DNA of 64,000 nt from Terriglobales bacterium (GTDB taxonomy: Bacteria; Acidobacteriota; Terriglobia; Terriglobales; Acidobacteriaceae). Location of the stretch: positions 242,808 to 306,807 of the forward strand of contig DASRFG010000002.1 of NCBI GenBank assembly GCA_035651655.1, written 5' to 3'. Position numbers and translations under genes: made by a program. This document shows, piece by piece, positions 34,907 to 43,255 of this stretch. Every line of letters starts with the position of its first letter. Position 1 is the first letter of the stretch. Below the pieces are notes generated by a model. The model did no database searches, was not told the origin of the DNA, and was given only the letters and a program-made list of their open reading frames with translations.

Positions 34907-35802
34907 TGCTCATGGAGACCAAGGAAGGACTACGGCAGAAGATTGCATCGTTGCAGGTAATACCCAGCATTCCTGCCGTGGTTCTCCCCTTATTGCACTA
35001 CCTGGACAAGCCGATTGATCAGCAAGACGTACATTGGGTGGCGCAGTTGATCGGGCAGGACAAGTCCCTTTCTGCGCAAGCGTTGCATATGGCCAACTCA
35101 GCCCTGTTTGGGGGGCGACAAAAAATCGACAGCATTCAGGGAGCGGTGATGGCGCTGGGACTTCAACGGATGCGCGATATAACAGTCTCCTGCTGCATGT
35201 TTAACATTCTGCCGGCAAGGCCCGGGCAGACTCTGGATCCTGTTGTATTTTGGGAACATTCTTTGGGCTGCGCACTGGTAAGCCGACGTTTGGCGCGGAA
35301 GATCGGCTTTGTCGATCCGGAGAAGGCCTACCTTTCCGGCCTGCTGCATGATCTGGGCGTAGTCGCAACTCTGTGGGTTGCTCCCGAGCAGTTTAAGCAA
35401 GCTTACGAATTGGCGCGTTCGCAAGAAATTCCGCTTCACGAAGCGGAAAGGAGCGTGCTCGGGATTACGCACAGCGAGAGCGGAGCCCTTCTAGGGGAAC
35501 GCTGGGGGCTTGGCGCGGAAATCAATGAGGTCCTTGCGCATCACCATCATCCCGAAAACGCTACCCAGTATCAAGCAGAGGTAGCAATTGTAAGTCTCAG
35601 CGATTTGCTTTGCCGGATGTGCGAACTGGGATACGGATTTCCGGAGAGCAGAATGGTGCAACTGACCCAAGAAAGTGGTTTCAAGGTTCTGGAGCAGCAC
35701 TTACCTTCCATTCGCAGCCTGGATTGGGCGCGTCTCACGTTTGAGCTGGACGGATACATGGATGAAGTCAAGAGACTCGTTACGGCGTTCTACCGAGGTT
35801 GA
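34903..35802 (+). CDS. HDOD-domain signalling protein
   Basis: The 299-residue cytoplasmic protein has an HDOD domain covering about residues 15-215: IPSIPAVVLPLLHYL near the start, KSLSAQALHMANSALFG, and AYLSGLLHDLGVVATLWVA. HDOD proteins are HD-related regulators linked to chemotaxis and signalling, usually without phosphodiesterase activity. It starts at GTG 34903 (or ATG 34906), overlapping cheR, and ends exactly one base before cheB, so it is part of the chemotaxis operon. Its partner is unknown. Confidence 0.9.
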   Translation: MMLMETKEGLRQKIASLQVIPSIPAVVLPLLHYLDKPIDQQDVHWVAQLIGQDKSLSAQALHMANSALFGGRQKIDSIQGAVMALGLQRMRDITVSCCMFNILPARPGQTLDPVVFWEHSLGCALVSRRLARKIGFVDPEKAYLSGLLHDLGVVATLWVAPEQFKQAYELARSQEIPLHEAERSVLGITHSESGALLGERWGLGAEINEVLAHHHHPENATQYQAEVAIVSLSDLLCRMCELGYGFPESRMVQLTQESGFKVLEQHLPSIRSLDWARLTFELDGYMDEVKRLVTAFYRG

Positions 35803-36933
35803 ATGGCTCCCGATAACCAACTGCATCGTCCGGTTCGAGTGCTGGTGGCAGACGACAGCGGGTTCATGCGCACCGCGATCAAGCGCATGATCGAGTCTGA
35901 CCCGCAGCTGCAGGTCATGGACGTGGCTAAAGACGGGATGGAGGCGCTGGAAAAAATCCATACTTTGCATCCTGATGTGGTCACACTGGACATCGAAATG
36001 CCACGCCTCAATGGTTTGGAAACACTAAAGCAAATCATGCAGACCGAGCCCTGCCAAGTGATCATGATCAGTTCATTGACCCAGGAAGGCGCCGAAACCA
36101 CTTTCGAATGCCTGGCGGAAGGAGCGTTTGATTACATTCCCAAGCAGCTTTCTTATGTCTCACTGGACATCGTCAAAATTCGCGAAGATCTGGTGGCGAA
36201 GATCAAGGCAGCAGCAGGAGAAAAGCGCAGGTTCCGGCCGGCGAGAGCAGCGGCGGCTACTCCCGCGGCGACCGAGGTGCACAGCCGTAGTGTGGCATCG
36301 CACGCTACGATGGCCGCGCCACCAAGCCGCCTGACCGCGCACGTGACCCCGGCGGTGATAGCCATCGGTACGTCCACGGGCGGGCCGAAAGCGTTGCAGG
36401 AAATCCTGCCACTCCTGCCGGATGATCTCTCAGTAGGAGTGGTCATCGTGCAGCACATGCCGGTGGGTTTTACTGGCCCATTCGCGCGGCGTCTGGATTC
36501 CATGTGCAAAATTAAAGTACGGGAGGCGCAGGAAGACGAGCTGATTTCACCGGCGACGGTCCTCATTGGACCTGCCGGCTGGCACCTGACGGTAAAGCGA
36601 CGCGGCACCTCCCCAGCCAGTGTTCACTTGAGCAAGTTACCGGCAGATAAGCTTCATATCCCATCGGTGGATGTGATGATGCTTTCGGTGGCGGAAGTTT
36701 TTGGAGGATCAGCCATGGGGGTGATTCTCACCGGTATGGGCGATGACGGGAAACAAGGAATGGCGGCCATTTACAAAGCAGGCGGTTTGACGGTGGGGCA
36801 AGATGAAGCCTCGTGCGCGGTGTACGGGATGCCACGCTCGTGTGCCGAACAAGGCAGCCTGCGCCGGGTGGTGCCGCTGATGCGCGTTCCCGACGAAATC
36901 CTGACGGCAACGGGATATGTTCGCAAGAACTAG
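35803..36933 (+). CDS. cheB: chemotaxis response regulator protein-glutamate methylesterase CheB
   Basis: CheB removes methyl groups from receptors when phosphorylated by CheA. The 376-residue protein has a receiver domain (about 10-130, phospho-Asp63 in TLDIEMP), an Ala/Arg-rich linker (about 138-180), and a methylesterase domain with catalytic Ser191 (GTSTGGPKA), His218 (VQHMP) and Asp314 (GMGDDG). It starts directly after the HDOD gene. It is the last gene of the operon. Confidence 0.96.
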   Translation: MAPDNQLHRPVRVLVADDSGFMRTAIKRMIESDPQLQVMDVAKDGMEALEKIHTLHPDVVTLDIEMPRLNGLETLKQIMQTEPCQVIMISSLTQEGAETTFECLAEGAFDYIPKQLSYVSLDIVKIREDLVAKIKAAAGEKRRFRPARAAAATPAATEVHSRSVASHATMAAPPSRLTAHVTPAVIAIGTSTGGPKALQEILPLLPDDLSVGVVIVQHMPVGFTGPFARRLDSMCKIKVREAQEDELISPATVLIGPAGWHLTVKRRGTSPASVHLSKLPADKLHIPSVDVMMLSVAEVFGGSAMGVILTGMGDDGKQGMAAIYKAGGLTVGQDEASCAVYGMPRSCAEQGSLRRVVPLMRVPDEILTATGYVRKN

Positions 36934-36965
36934 GAGAATGCGCAGTATGTCAGAAATAATTTTGG

Positions 36966-37001
36966 TGTGAGCGGAACATGCGCTTCTTGTGAGCGGAACA
37001 T
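36966..37001. repeat. two 14-bp direct repeats downstream of cheB
   Basis: The sequence tgtgagcggaacat occurs at 36966-36979 and again at 36988-37001 (period 22 bp). Repeated short motifs like this can be remnants of transposon ends, but no transposase is present. It lies between cheB and the tRNA-Leu fragment. Confidence 0.5.
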
Positions 37002-37109
37002 CCGCGAAGGGTTATAAGTAGCAGCAATGCGCTGTTTGGGATGTTCGTCAACCGGTTTGCAAGCATAATCAAGCTAAACTAGACTGGATTTGCGAGTTGC
37101 CTTCCATCA

Positions 37110-37148
37110 GCCGGGATGGCGGAACTGGCAGACGCAGCGGACTCAAAA
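37110..37148 (+). repeat. 5' half of tRNA-Leu(CAA), left island boundary
   Basis: These 39 bases equal positions 1-39 of the intact tRNA-Leu at 40163, through the anticodon loop. The copy then diverges into a hairpin. Without the 3' half it cannot form a tRNA. Confidence 0.85.
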
Positions 37149-37190
37149 GGCACAGAGGGTTTAACTAAACTAACTCTGTGCCTTTGTTTT
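37146..37190 (+). terminator. strong hairpin with T-rich tail at the island's left end
   Basis: A 12-bp perfect stem (37146-37157 with 37174-37185; aaaggcacagag paired with ctctgtgccttt) has a 16-nt loop and is followed by gttttatt. It resembles a Rho-independent terminator placed where the tRNA 5' half ends. It may stop transcription entering from the truncated tRNA. Confidence 0.6.
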
Positions 37191-37309
37191 ATTGCGTTTG
37201 CGAAATCTGAGCACCCTGATTTAGCAAGGTTTGGTAAGGGTCCGCAGGAGTGCGTTGGGCACAATTTGGGGACAATCTCGGGTACAAGAGACTCTTTCGA
37301 GGACACACG

Positions 37310-38155
37310 ATGCGAATTCAGGCCTGCGCTTTTTGTGGTCGAGCGGGCGAGAGGTCAAAGGAAGATGCTATACCCCGCTGGCTGCAAAAAATGTTAAATA
37401 TATCGCATGGACAGCTGGAAACTCTAAGGTACAAAATTGAGCGCGAGCCGATGATTAAGTTGCGGAGACTGGCCCATCGTAGTCTCCAGGTTCGGTCGTT
37501 GCTCGCTGGCAGAATTTGCCGCGCCTGCAATACTGGCTGGATGAGTCGTCTGGAAAATGAGGCGAAGCCACTACTCTGTCGGCTTCTTATCAGCGAGTCC
37601 CCTTATTGTCTCACCGGCGTCGAAAAGGCCATTCTGGCTCGCTGGGCTGTCAAAACCGCCTTTGTGCTGGACATAATGGCCATCGAGCGACATATCGTAC
37701 CTCCCGAGCATTTCCGCGAATTCTACGAAGATCAAAATAGGCTTGCCGACCATCTCATCGTTTTAGCGGGCGATCATCTGCCGTCGAAGAACTTCGGTTG
37801 GATCGCCCGCGCCGGTTGGCAGTTAATTGGCCCACAGGCCGAGGTTGAATCGAACATTCCGCGTGTACGAGGTTCGCAGCACAAAACCGTCATGCAGCTC
37901 GGTGCGTTACTACTGCTAGTGGCCACATGGAGCATCGCCGATTGGATCCCGAGCCTCAATGAAATGTGGCAAGCCCCGCTATGGATCGCACAACGACATT
38001 TTTTGCACTCTTCGAGTAACGCTGTGAATGCGCAAGGGTCACGTGCGGCGATTTACTCATTTGCCAATGAGCTCATAGCCGTCGCGCCGAGCATAGCTGG
38101 TGACCCCGATCAGATTAGGGTGCCTCCGTTCGTCAGGTTTCGACTAGCCAGCTGA
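37310..38155 (+). CDS. HNH-endonuclease-like zinc-binding protein
   Basis: The 281-residue protein starts at ATG 37310 behind a cgagg site. Two CxxC pairs (Cys6/9 and Cys70/73, in CAFCG and CRACNTGWMSRLE) frame a conserved EDAIPRWL segment. This pattern is seen in HNH-like proteins of phages and genomic islands. A clear HNH histidine is not obvious, so nuclease activity is unproven. A hydrophobic stretch near residues 200-220 (VMQLGALLLLVATWSIA) could be a buried helix. It is island cargo. Confidence 0.6.
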   Translation: MRIQACAFCGRAGERSKEDAIPRWLQKMLNISHGQLETLRYKIEREPMIKLRRLAHRSLQVRSLLAGRICRACNTGWMSRLENEAKPLLCRLLISESPYCLTGVEKAILARWAVKTAFVLDIMAIERHIVPPEHFREFYEDQNRLADHLIVLAGDHLPSKNFGWIARAGWQLIGPQAEVESNIPRVRGSQHKTVMQLGALLLLVATWSIADWIPSLNEMWQAPLWIAQRHFLHSSSNAVNAQGSRAAIYSFANELIAVAPSIAGDPDQIRVPPFVRFRLAS

Positions 38156-38266
38156 GGCTCCGTGTTTTTGGCCTTACTGTCCGGATCAGTGTTCCCTTTT
38201 TGCAAAAATCGATGACTTCGGGCCGCCTTCCTCGTCCTCGCTGGAAAGGAACCGTAATGATCGCCT

Positions 38267-38776
38267 TCACTCATCGTGAGTGATCTTCGCGTTGGTTTGC
38301 CCCGATCCTACGATCCACTTTTGCTCGCGGAAGAAGTCGAGAATCCGCAACCATCTGATCTTCAAACCATCGCAAACATCTGGAATTTTCGGAACGCCCG
38401 GCTTTCTGGATGGGATCTCCCCGGTGATGACCGTCAGCTTTCGCGCACGCGCAACTGCGATCACGAAAGGATCGCCAATGGACCTGCCCTTTTTTGTGTC
38501 TACGAGCCGAGGGTAGGTCGTCATGATGTGCTGCACATGTGGCTCAAGCTCTGAGTCGAACGGAACAATCATTCCCGCGTGTGCCTTCACCCACTTGTGT
38601 GCGCCATCATCCTTCTTTGAAAGTTCGTTCACCACCTCATCAGACACAAGCAGCACGCCCGCTTCGGCCGCTTCGTGCATCCGGGCCCACAAACCGGGAA
38701 ACACGTCTTGCGGGTAGTTGCGGACCCACGCATCTAAAAAGGCGCTTGTATCAATACTGTAGGGCACGGTTCTCAC
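38267..38776 (-). CDS. PIN-like (DUF4411-type) toxin
   Basis: The 169-residue protein begins with a PIN-like opening (YSIDTSAFLDAWVRNYP; Asp9), then has LVSDEVVNELSKKDDGAHKW and RSIGDPFVIAVARARKLTVITGE. These acidic residues would form the metal-binding ribonuclease site as in VapC-type toxins. The whole layout matches DUF4411 from memory. It overlaps the upstream antitoxin-like gene by four bases (38773-38776). Confidence 0.82.
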   Translation of the reverse strand: MRTVPYSIDTSAFLDAWVRNYPQDVFPGLWARMHEAAEAGVLLVSDEVVNELSKKDDGAHKWVKAHAGMIVPFDSELEPHVQHIMTTYPRLVDTKKGRSIGDPFVIAVARARKLTVITGEIPSRKPGVPKIPDVCDGLKIRWLRILDFFREQKWIVGSGQTNAKITHDE

Positions 38777-39951
38777 GTACTAAATTTCGTAAAGTCGCGC
38801 TGAATGGTCGGCAGATGTTTTAGCCTCACCTGCAAGTAATCAGAGACATCGCTCGCAGTGATCCGCTCGCGACCGAAGCTTTCGATTACCAAACTTGTGA
38901 ACGTCGGCCCTGCGCTCGTGATTGCCAATTCGTGCGGCGGTACAAAGCCACCCTTTTGCTTCAATTTTTGCTGGGCATAAAGTTCTTTGAACTCTGCGCT
39001 TTTCTGATCGTAGACCGCCTGTGTCGTCAGGCCGAGTCCAAGCAACCGAACCAATGCAGCCTCTCGACTCCCGCCAAATTGACGCGAAATCTGCTGCAGC
39101 TCCGCATCCGACCAGACCATTTCGGCTTTTGGGTGCGCTCTTACGACACTCGTGTTCAGCAGCGCGTCGCCTGGGAACAAAGCTGCACCGGCGACGCGAT
39201 TACAGAACGCTTCAATGCGAGATGGCGCGTCCTCCTCTGACTCATGAAGATCACATACTCCGCTTTCCCTGAGCAGAATATGCGCAACCTCGTGCAGCAG
39301 AGTAAAAATCCGACCGCGAGGCGCGTCCTTGATGTTCGCGACTGCTACGGGTAGCGGCCGCTCGCCGATCGAGAACCCGCGGGCCTCCTCTGAGTCCACA
39401 CCTGTCGCTTGGAACGTGAGAATGCCGGCTTCCTCAATTCGGGCGCGCCACTCGCGAAATGCCTCGTAGTCCGTAGTCCAGCGACGCTGATCTGGCAGTG
39501 TGACGCGCAGCAGCTTCCGCACGATCTCGGCCGCGCTTTCAGAATCCTGCTGAATGGAAATCGACTCGTTGATTACGGGTGGCGCTTCTTCGATCTCCTC
39601 GAACAGTTCAATTGCCCATTCACGCCGGTCGTGAGCGCGGCGAATCTCCAGCGTTAGCTCCGGGGTCTGGATTCCGCCAGCTCCCGCCTTGCGTCGGAAA
39701 TCGTGCATCGCTTCAAAGCGCTTTGGCGGCTCAGGTAGGTAGAAAACAGCCAGCGGCCGTTTGTAGGCAACAGCGAGCGTTCGTAACTGCGCGAACGTGG
39801 GTTTTTGGCTCTCCTCTTGCTCACTTTCCCAGGCTTCCAAACGCTCTTTACTGACGCCTGCTTTCTTGGCGGCAGCCTCCAGGCTCAGCCCCGCAGACTC
39901 ACGGGCCCAGACGAGAACGCTCACATTCGGATTAGCTTGTGCGCGGGCCAT
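38773..39951 (-). CDS. XRE-type HTH plus ImmA/IrrE metallopeptidase, likely antitoxin
   Basis: The 392-residue protein joins an N-terminal helix-turn-helix (about 8-66; LSLEAAAKKAGVSKERLEAW) to an ImmA/IrrE-type zinc peptidase domain with HEVAH at 220-224 in IFTLLHEVAHILL. This architecture is found with DUF4411-type toxins, where it likely acts as antitoxin and repressor of the pair. Translation is coupled to the downstream toxin by a four-base overlap. The role is inferred from context. Confidence 0.88.
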   Translation of the reverse strand: MARAQANPNVSVLVWARESAGLSLEAAAKKAGVSKERLEAWESEQEESQKPTFAQLRTLAVAYKRPLAVFYLPEPPKRFEAMHDFRRKAGAGGIQTPELTLEIRRAHDRREWAIELFEEIEEAPPVINESISIQQDSESAAEIVRKLLRVTLPDQRRWTTDYEAFREWRARIEEAGILTFQATGVDSEEARGFSIGERPLPVAVANIKDAPRGRIFTLLHEVAHILLRESGVCDLHESEEDAPSRIEAFCNRVAGAALFPGDALLNTSVVRAHPKAEMVWSDAELQQISRQFGGSREAALVRLLGLGLTTQAVYDQKSAEFKELYAQQKLKQKGGFVPPHELAITSAGPTFTSLVIESFGRERITASDVSDYLQVRLKHLPTIQRDFTKFST

Positions 39952-40015
39952 TTTGGAGACACCGCCATTCCCCGGTGCTATGCAAACGGGCGCTCGCCGA
40001 TAATAATATCGGAAC

Positions 40016-40049
40016 GCTCGGGTTATGGCGAAATTGGCAGACGCGGCGT
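40016..40049 (+). repeat. second tRNA-Leu-like 5' fragment inside the island
   Basis: The bases gctcgggttatggcgaaatt and following ggcagacgcggcg match the acceptor/D-arm start of a leucine tRNA, but not of the CAA tRNA at 40163. The sequence then leaves the tRNA. It suggests an additional insertion event in a tRNA-Leu gene. Confidence 0.6.
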
Positions 40050-40137
40050 TTTGTCAGGTCGGAGTATGGACACAATTTGGACACAGGGCTCCGGGCGCGG
40101 TGCAAGTTGCAAAAGCCAACAACGTCAATTAATGTAA
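40050..40137 (+). pseudogene. possible integrase C-terminal remnant
   Basis: In one frame this reads SGRSMDTIWTQGSGRG and ends after about 28 codons at 40137. A related string (RSALGTIWGQSRVQ) occurs at about 37243-37284, beside the left tRNA fragment. Both share RSxxxTIWxQ. Such tails beside tRNA fragments resemble the ends of tyrosine integrase genes. This is a hypothesis; no catalytic motif is present. Confidence 0.35.
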
Positions 40138-40162
40138 TCTCTCCAACGGCTTACCAGTTCGA

Positions 40163-40249
40163 GCCGGGATGGCGGAACTGGCAGACGCAGCGGACTCAAA
40201 ATCCGCCGGGCTTCGGCCCTTGGGGGTTCAACTCCCCCTCCCGGCACCA
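40163..40249 (+). tRNA. tRNA-Leu (anticodon CAA), CCA encoded
   Basis: A full leucine tRNA with a long variable arm can be folded: acceptor stem gccggga/tcccggc, D-arm with the tggcagac core, anticodon stem gcgga/tccgc with loop ctcaaaa (CAA at positions 34-36, reading UUG), variable arm hairpin ccgggcttcggccc, T-arm ggggg/ccccc around ttcaact, and an encoded ACCA end. It is intact and presumably functional, marking the right edge of the island. Confidence 0.95.
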
Positions 40250-40511
40250 CAGATTTCAAGAGTTTAGCCACAATTCCTCGCTCTGCCAACCAGCTCCAAT
40301 TCTTTTTCAGTGTGCCTAAAGTATGCCCACACTGCGTTTTGTAAATTCTGCCTGCTAATCTTCGTTGGCTAGTCACGCATCGCCTCCATGTTGAAAAGGA
40401 TCACGCGGCCGGGCTGGGGAGTGGTGGACGACATAATATTTGACGAATGCCGGTACCACCTGGGTACGATAACCACTCCCGGAACAGACGGGAGGATTTA
40501 CGGAAAGATTT
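40250..40511. other. intergenic region after tRNA-Leu
   Basis: No convincing gene is present. A minus-strand frame (40125-40376) contains the translated complement of the tRNA plus a tail (KTQCGHTLGTLKK) reminiscent of integrase ends near tRNA 3' termini. It is too short to call. The last bases hold the ggaaag/ggaagg start region of the transporter gene. Confidence 0.35.
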
Positions 40512-41846
40512 GTGGTTGGAAGGATGGTTGTGGCAGCGAACGCGCGGCTTGAAATTCCCGCGACTCCTGTGACTACGACTTTTGCTCGCAAAGCAAAGAT
40601 CTGGGCCGTGGTGCGCGTTTCCAGCGGGAATTTTTTGGAAATGTACGACTTCATGGTGTTCGGCTACTATGCGGCGGCGATTGGGAACACGTTCTTCCCG
40701 AGCGGCGTCCCATTTGTGTCGTTGATGTTGTCGCTCATGACCTTCGGCGCCGGCTTTCTGATGCGCCCCTTGGGAGCGATCGTCCTGGGAGCGTACACCG
40801 ATGTGCATGGACGCCGAGCGGGACTGATGTTGACCTTGACGCTCATGTCATTCGGCATCGTCACCATTGCGTGTACGCCGGGGTATGCGACGATAGGACT
40901 GCTGGCTCCTCTGCTGATAGTACTTGGTCGTCTGCTGCAGGGGTTTTCGGCTGGTATGGAATTGGGGGGCGTCTCTGTTTACTTATCGGAGATTGCCACT
41001 CCCGGACACAAAGGTTTTTACGTAAGCTGGCAGTCGGCCAGCCAGCAAGTGGCAGTGGTTTTCGCAGCTTTGCTCGGCGTAGGGCTCACTTCTATATTGC
41101 CGCCACCAAAAATGACAGCCTGGGGATGGCGTATCCCTTTGCTCCTGGGCTGCGCGATCATTCCCCTGCTTTTCGTTCTCCGGCGGTCGCTCCCCGAAAC
41201 TGACGAATTCAGTGCCCGCAAACATAGACCGAACGTTGCAGAAATCCTTCGTGCGCTCACCGCCAACTGGAGCATCGTGGTCATCGGGATGATGCTGGTG
41301 ACTATGACGACGGTCTCGTTTTACATGATCACCGCCTACACGCCAACCTTCGCGAACTCGGTACTTCATCTCGCCTCGCTTGACGGTCTGATAGTTACTT
41401 TGTGTGTAGGGGCTTCGAATTTGTTTTGGCTGCCGGTGATGGGCTCTCTGTCTGACCGCATTGGACGACGGCCGTTACTCCTCGCTTGCACGTTGCTGAT
41501 GCTGCTGACGGCGTATCCAGCCATGTTGTGGCTGATCCGCGAACCCTCTTTCTCCAGACTGCTCATCGTAGAACTCTGGCTGTCGTTTCTGTTCGGCAGC
41601 TACAACGGCGCGATGGTTGTTTTTTTGACGGAGATCATGCCTGTGAGCGTGCGGACCTCTGGCTTCGCCCTCGCCTATAGTTTGGCAACTGCCATCTTCG
41701 GGGGATTCACCCCAGCCATCAGCACCTATTTGATTCACCTCACCGGGAATCGGGCGGTGCCGGGATTGTGGCTCTCCGCGGCAGCAACTTGCAGTTTGCT
41801 GGCGGCACTAATGAGCAAACCGGATTCTCAATTACGACCAACATAA
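40512..41846 (+). CDS. MHS/MFS-type proton symporter (citrate/tricarballylate-like)
   Basis: The 444-residue integral membrane protein has 12 predicted helices and MHS-family motifs: [22 protein letters not shown] in helix 1, [11 protein letters not shown] in loop 2-3, [14 protein letters not shown], and [10 protein letters not shown] in the centre. MHS members carry organic acids (for example citrate or tricarballylate) with protons. The substrate cannot be fixed. Start is GTG 40512 or ATG 40524. It stands alone, next to the tRNA-Leu. Confidence 0.9.
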   Translation: MVGRMVVAANARLEIPATPVTTTFARKAKIWAVVRVSSGNFLEMYDFMVFGYYAAAIGNTFFPSGVPFVSLMLSLMTFGAGFLMRPLGAIVLGAYTDVHGRRAGLMLTLTLMSFGIVTIACTPGYATIGLLAPLLIVLGRLLQGFSAGMELGGVSVYLSEIATPGHKGFYVSWQSASQQVAVVFAALLGVGLTSILPPPKMTAWGWRIPLLLGCAIIPLLFVLRRSLPETDEFSARKHRPNVAEILRALTANWSIVVIGMMLVTMTTVSFYMITAYTPTFANSVLHLASLDGLIVTLCVGASNLFWLPVMGSLSDRIGRRPLLLACTLLMLLTAYPAMLWLIREPSFSRLLIVELWLSFLFGSYNGAMVVFLTEIMPVSVRTSGFALAYSLATAIFGGFTPAISTYLIHLTGNRAVPGLWLSAAATCSLLAALMSKPDSQLRPT

Positions 41847-41956
41847 AGGTGCCGATGAGGGCGCGTGCGTGGCCTGAGCAAGTGTCAGCCGTCACTTAGC
41901 AGGCAGAGGGCGGTGAAGGGATCTTAGTTATGTCTTTTCGCGAGGGATATTCAGAT

Positions 41957-43255
41957 TCACTGCTTGAAGGCATCGGCTGGGTCCAGCCAGCAGTGTTTCC
42001 AGAAGGCCTGGTCGGTTAGATGTCCGGCTTGCCATTGCTGGAGACTGGACAAAGTGGCGGCTGCCATGCCGCCATCCTGGGAATCGAAAACAATCACAAC
42101 CCCAGCCAAATCCGATGCAGCCTGGGACAATTCCGGGAACGCCTTCTTGAACATAGATTTCGCGTATGTAAGCCTGCCGCTTTGGGCCGAGCTATCACTG
42201 GCGGCCGACGGCTGCACCCAGATCATTTTCACCTTTTTCCCGCGAAGCGGCTCCCAATTTCCGGGAAAGGTTGAGGTTTCCTCGCGAGTTTGTCGGAAAA
42301 GCGGTGGGGTTGAGTTTTCGAAATCGGAAACGCTTGCCGCGTTGCTGGCGGTCGAGCCCGGCAAGTCGAGTTCTGAGCTCAGGACCCAACCTCTGGAAAT
42401 GCCTGAAATCTGCACGTGTACCCAAGGACCGAGGGTGTCCAGAATCTGAAACTCGTCCTCGGCATCAGCAAGAAGGATGACTTGTGCTCCCGGCTCGGGG
42501 CGAGACAAAACCGAAGTGCGCGGAGCTTTGACTACGGCGAGATTATCGGGGCGCGCCTGGTTGTCCAGAATTTCCTGCAGGCTCTTGGCGTGTTCTCGGA
42601 GCTGCTGAATGAGTTTTTCATCGGCAATGCTGGTGGTGGGCTCGCGCCTGGGCAGTGAAGGGGTAATCGCTCGGGTAAAGACCGAACCGTTGGGCAATGG
42701 ACTGGCAGAACCGGCTGCTGATGGCGAGCTCGTCATCGCGGAGGACGAAACCGGAAACTTCTTTTTGTAAGCTTCGCCCTCAGTCGAAGCGGGCTGGTGT
42801 CGGTCACTTGGAGCAGCGCTCTGCGGCTTCAATGCTTCGTCGAGCCGATCAAACAAGTCAGATTCGAGGCGTCCGTTCGATTGCAGTACCTGATAGCCCG
42901 GGGCTGCCGGCTTGTCACCGATGTACCAGACTGTGATCCTGGCAATCGCGCGTACGCGGGTTTCGTTGGGACCAATCGGGATGACCTGGAGCGAGTACTG
43001 GTAATAGCCGCGCTGATATTGATCCAGGGAGTGTTCCGCCGAAAGCACAAAGCCATCCAAGATCGGCAGCTTTCCCCCGGAGTAGGCTTTGAGTTCACGC
43101 AGCGACTGCTCTACCTCAATCTTGGAGGCATGGTAGGTTCGCTCTGCAAAACCGTTCTGGCCGACTGCCGCTCCCGGATAAAGTAAAAGCAGCAGCCAGA
43201 TGTAATTCAGCAGGTAGATTCGTGCAGGATGAGTGATGGAGCACGCACGGCTCAC
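41957..43255 (-). CDS. exported SH3-like protein, second of a pair
   Basis: The 432-residue protein starts at GTG 43255, overlapping the previous stop (GTGA). It has a signal sequence (about 16-34), a mixed domain (about 35-160), a Ser/Pro-rich disordered stretch (about 165-240), a short coiled region and an SH3-like segment with VLSRPEPGAQVILLADAEDE and WVHVQISG (about 265-310). The C-terminal 100 residues include IVFDSQDGGMAAATL. The upstream partner also ends in an SH3-like domain, so both may act on cell-wall structures. No enzyme motif is seen. Confidence 0.7.
   Translation of the reverse strand: MSRACSITHPARIYLLNYIWLLLLLYPGAAVGQNGFAERTYHASKIEVEQSLRELKAYSGGKLPILDGFVLSAEHSLDQYQRGYYQYSLQVIPIGPNETRVRAIARITVWYIGDKPAAPGYQVLQSNGRLESDLFDRLDEALKPQSAAPSDRHQPASTEGEAYKKKFPVSSSAMTSSPSAAGSASPLPNGSVFTRAITPSLPRREPTTSIADEKLIQQLREHAKSLQEILDNQARPDNLAVVKAPRTSVLSRPEPGAQVILLADAEDEFQILDTLGPWVHVQISGISRGWVLSSELDLPGSTASNAASVSDFENSTPPLFRQTREETSTFPGNWEPLRGKKVKMIWVQPSAASDSSAQSGRLTYAKSMFKKAFPELSQAASDLAGVVIVFDSQDGGMAAATLSSLQQWQAGHLTDQAFWKHCWLDPADAFKQ

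Larger units (their letters stand above)
37110..40249. mobile_element. tRNA-Leu-associated accessory island (decayed integrative element)
   Basis: The first 39 bases of tRNA-Leu are present exactly at 37110-37148 and again in the intact tRNA at 40163-40201. The 3 kb between them holds an HNH-like protein, a toxin-antitoxin pair, a second tRNA-Leu-like 5' fragment and two similar short remnants resembling integrase tails. No intact integrase is present. The boundaries are inferred from the repeat; the element could have inserted in several steps. Confidence 0.65.

Noticed and set aside
39939..40319. A 126-codon frame with GWRNWQTQRTQNPPGF
   Set aside because: This is a translation of the tRNA-Leu gene, a common false protein.
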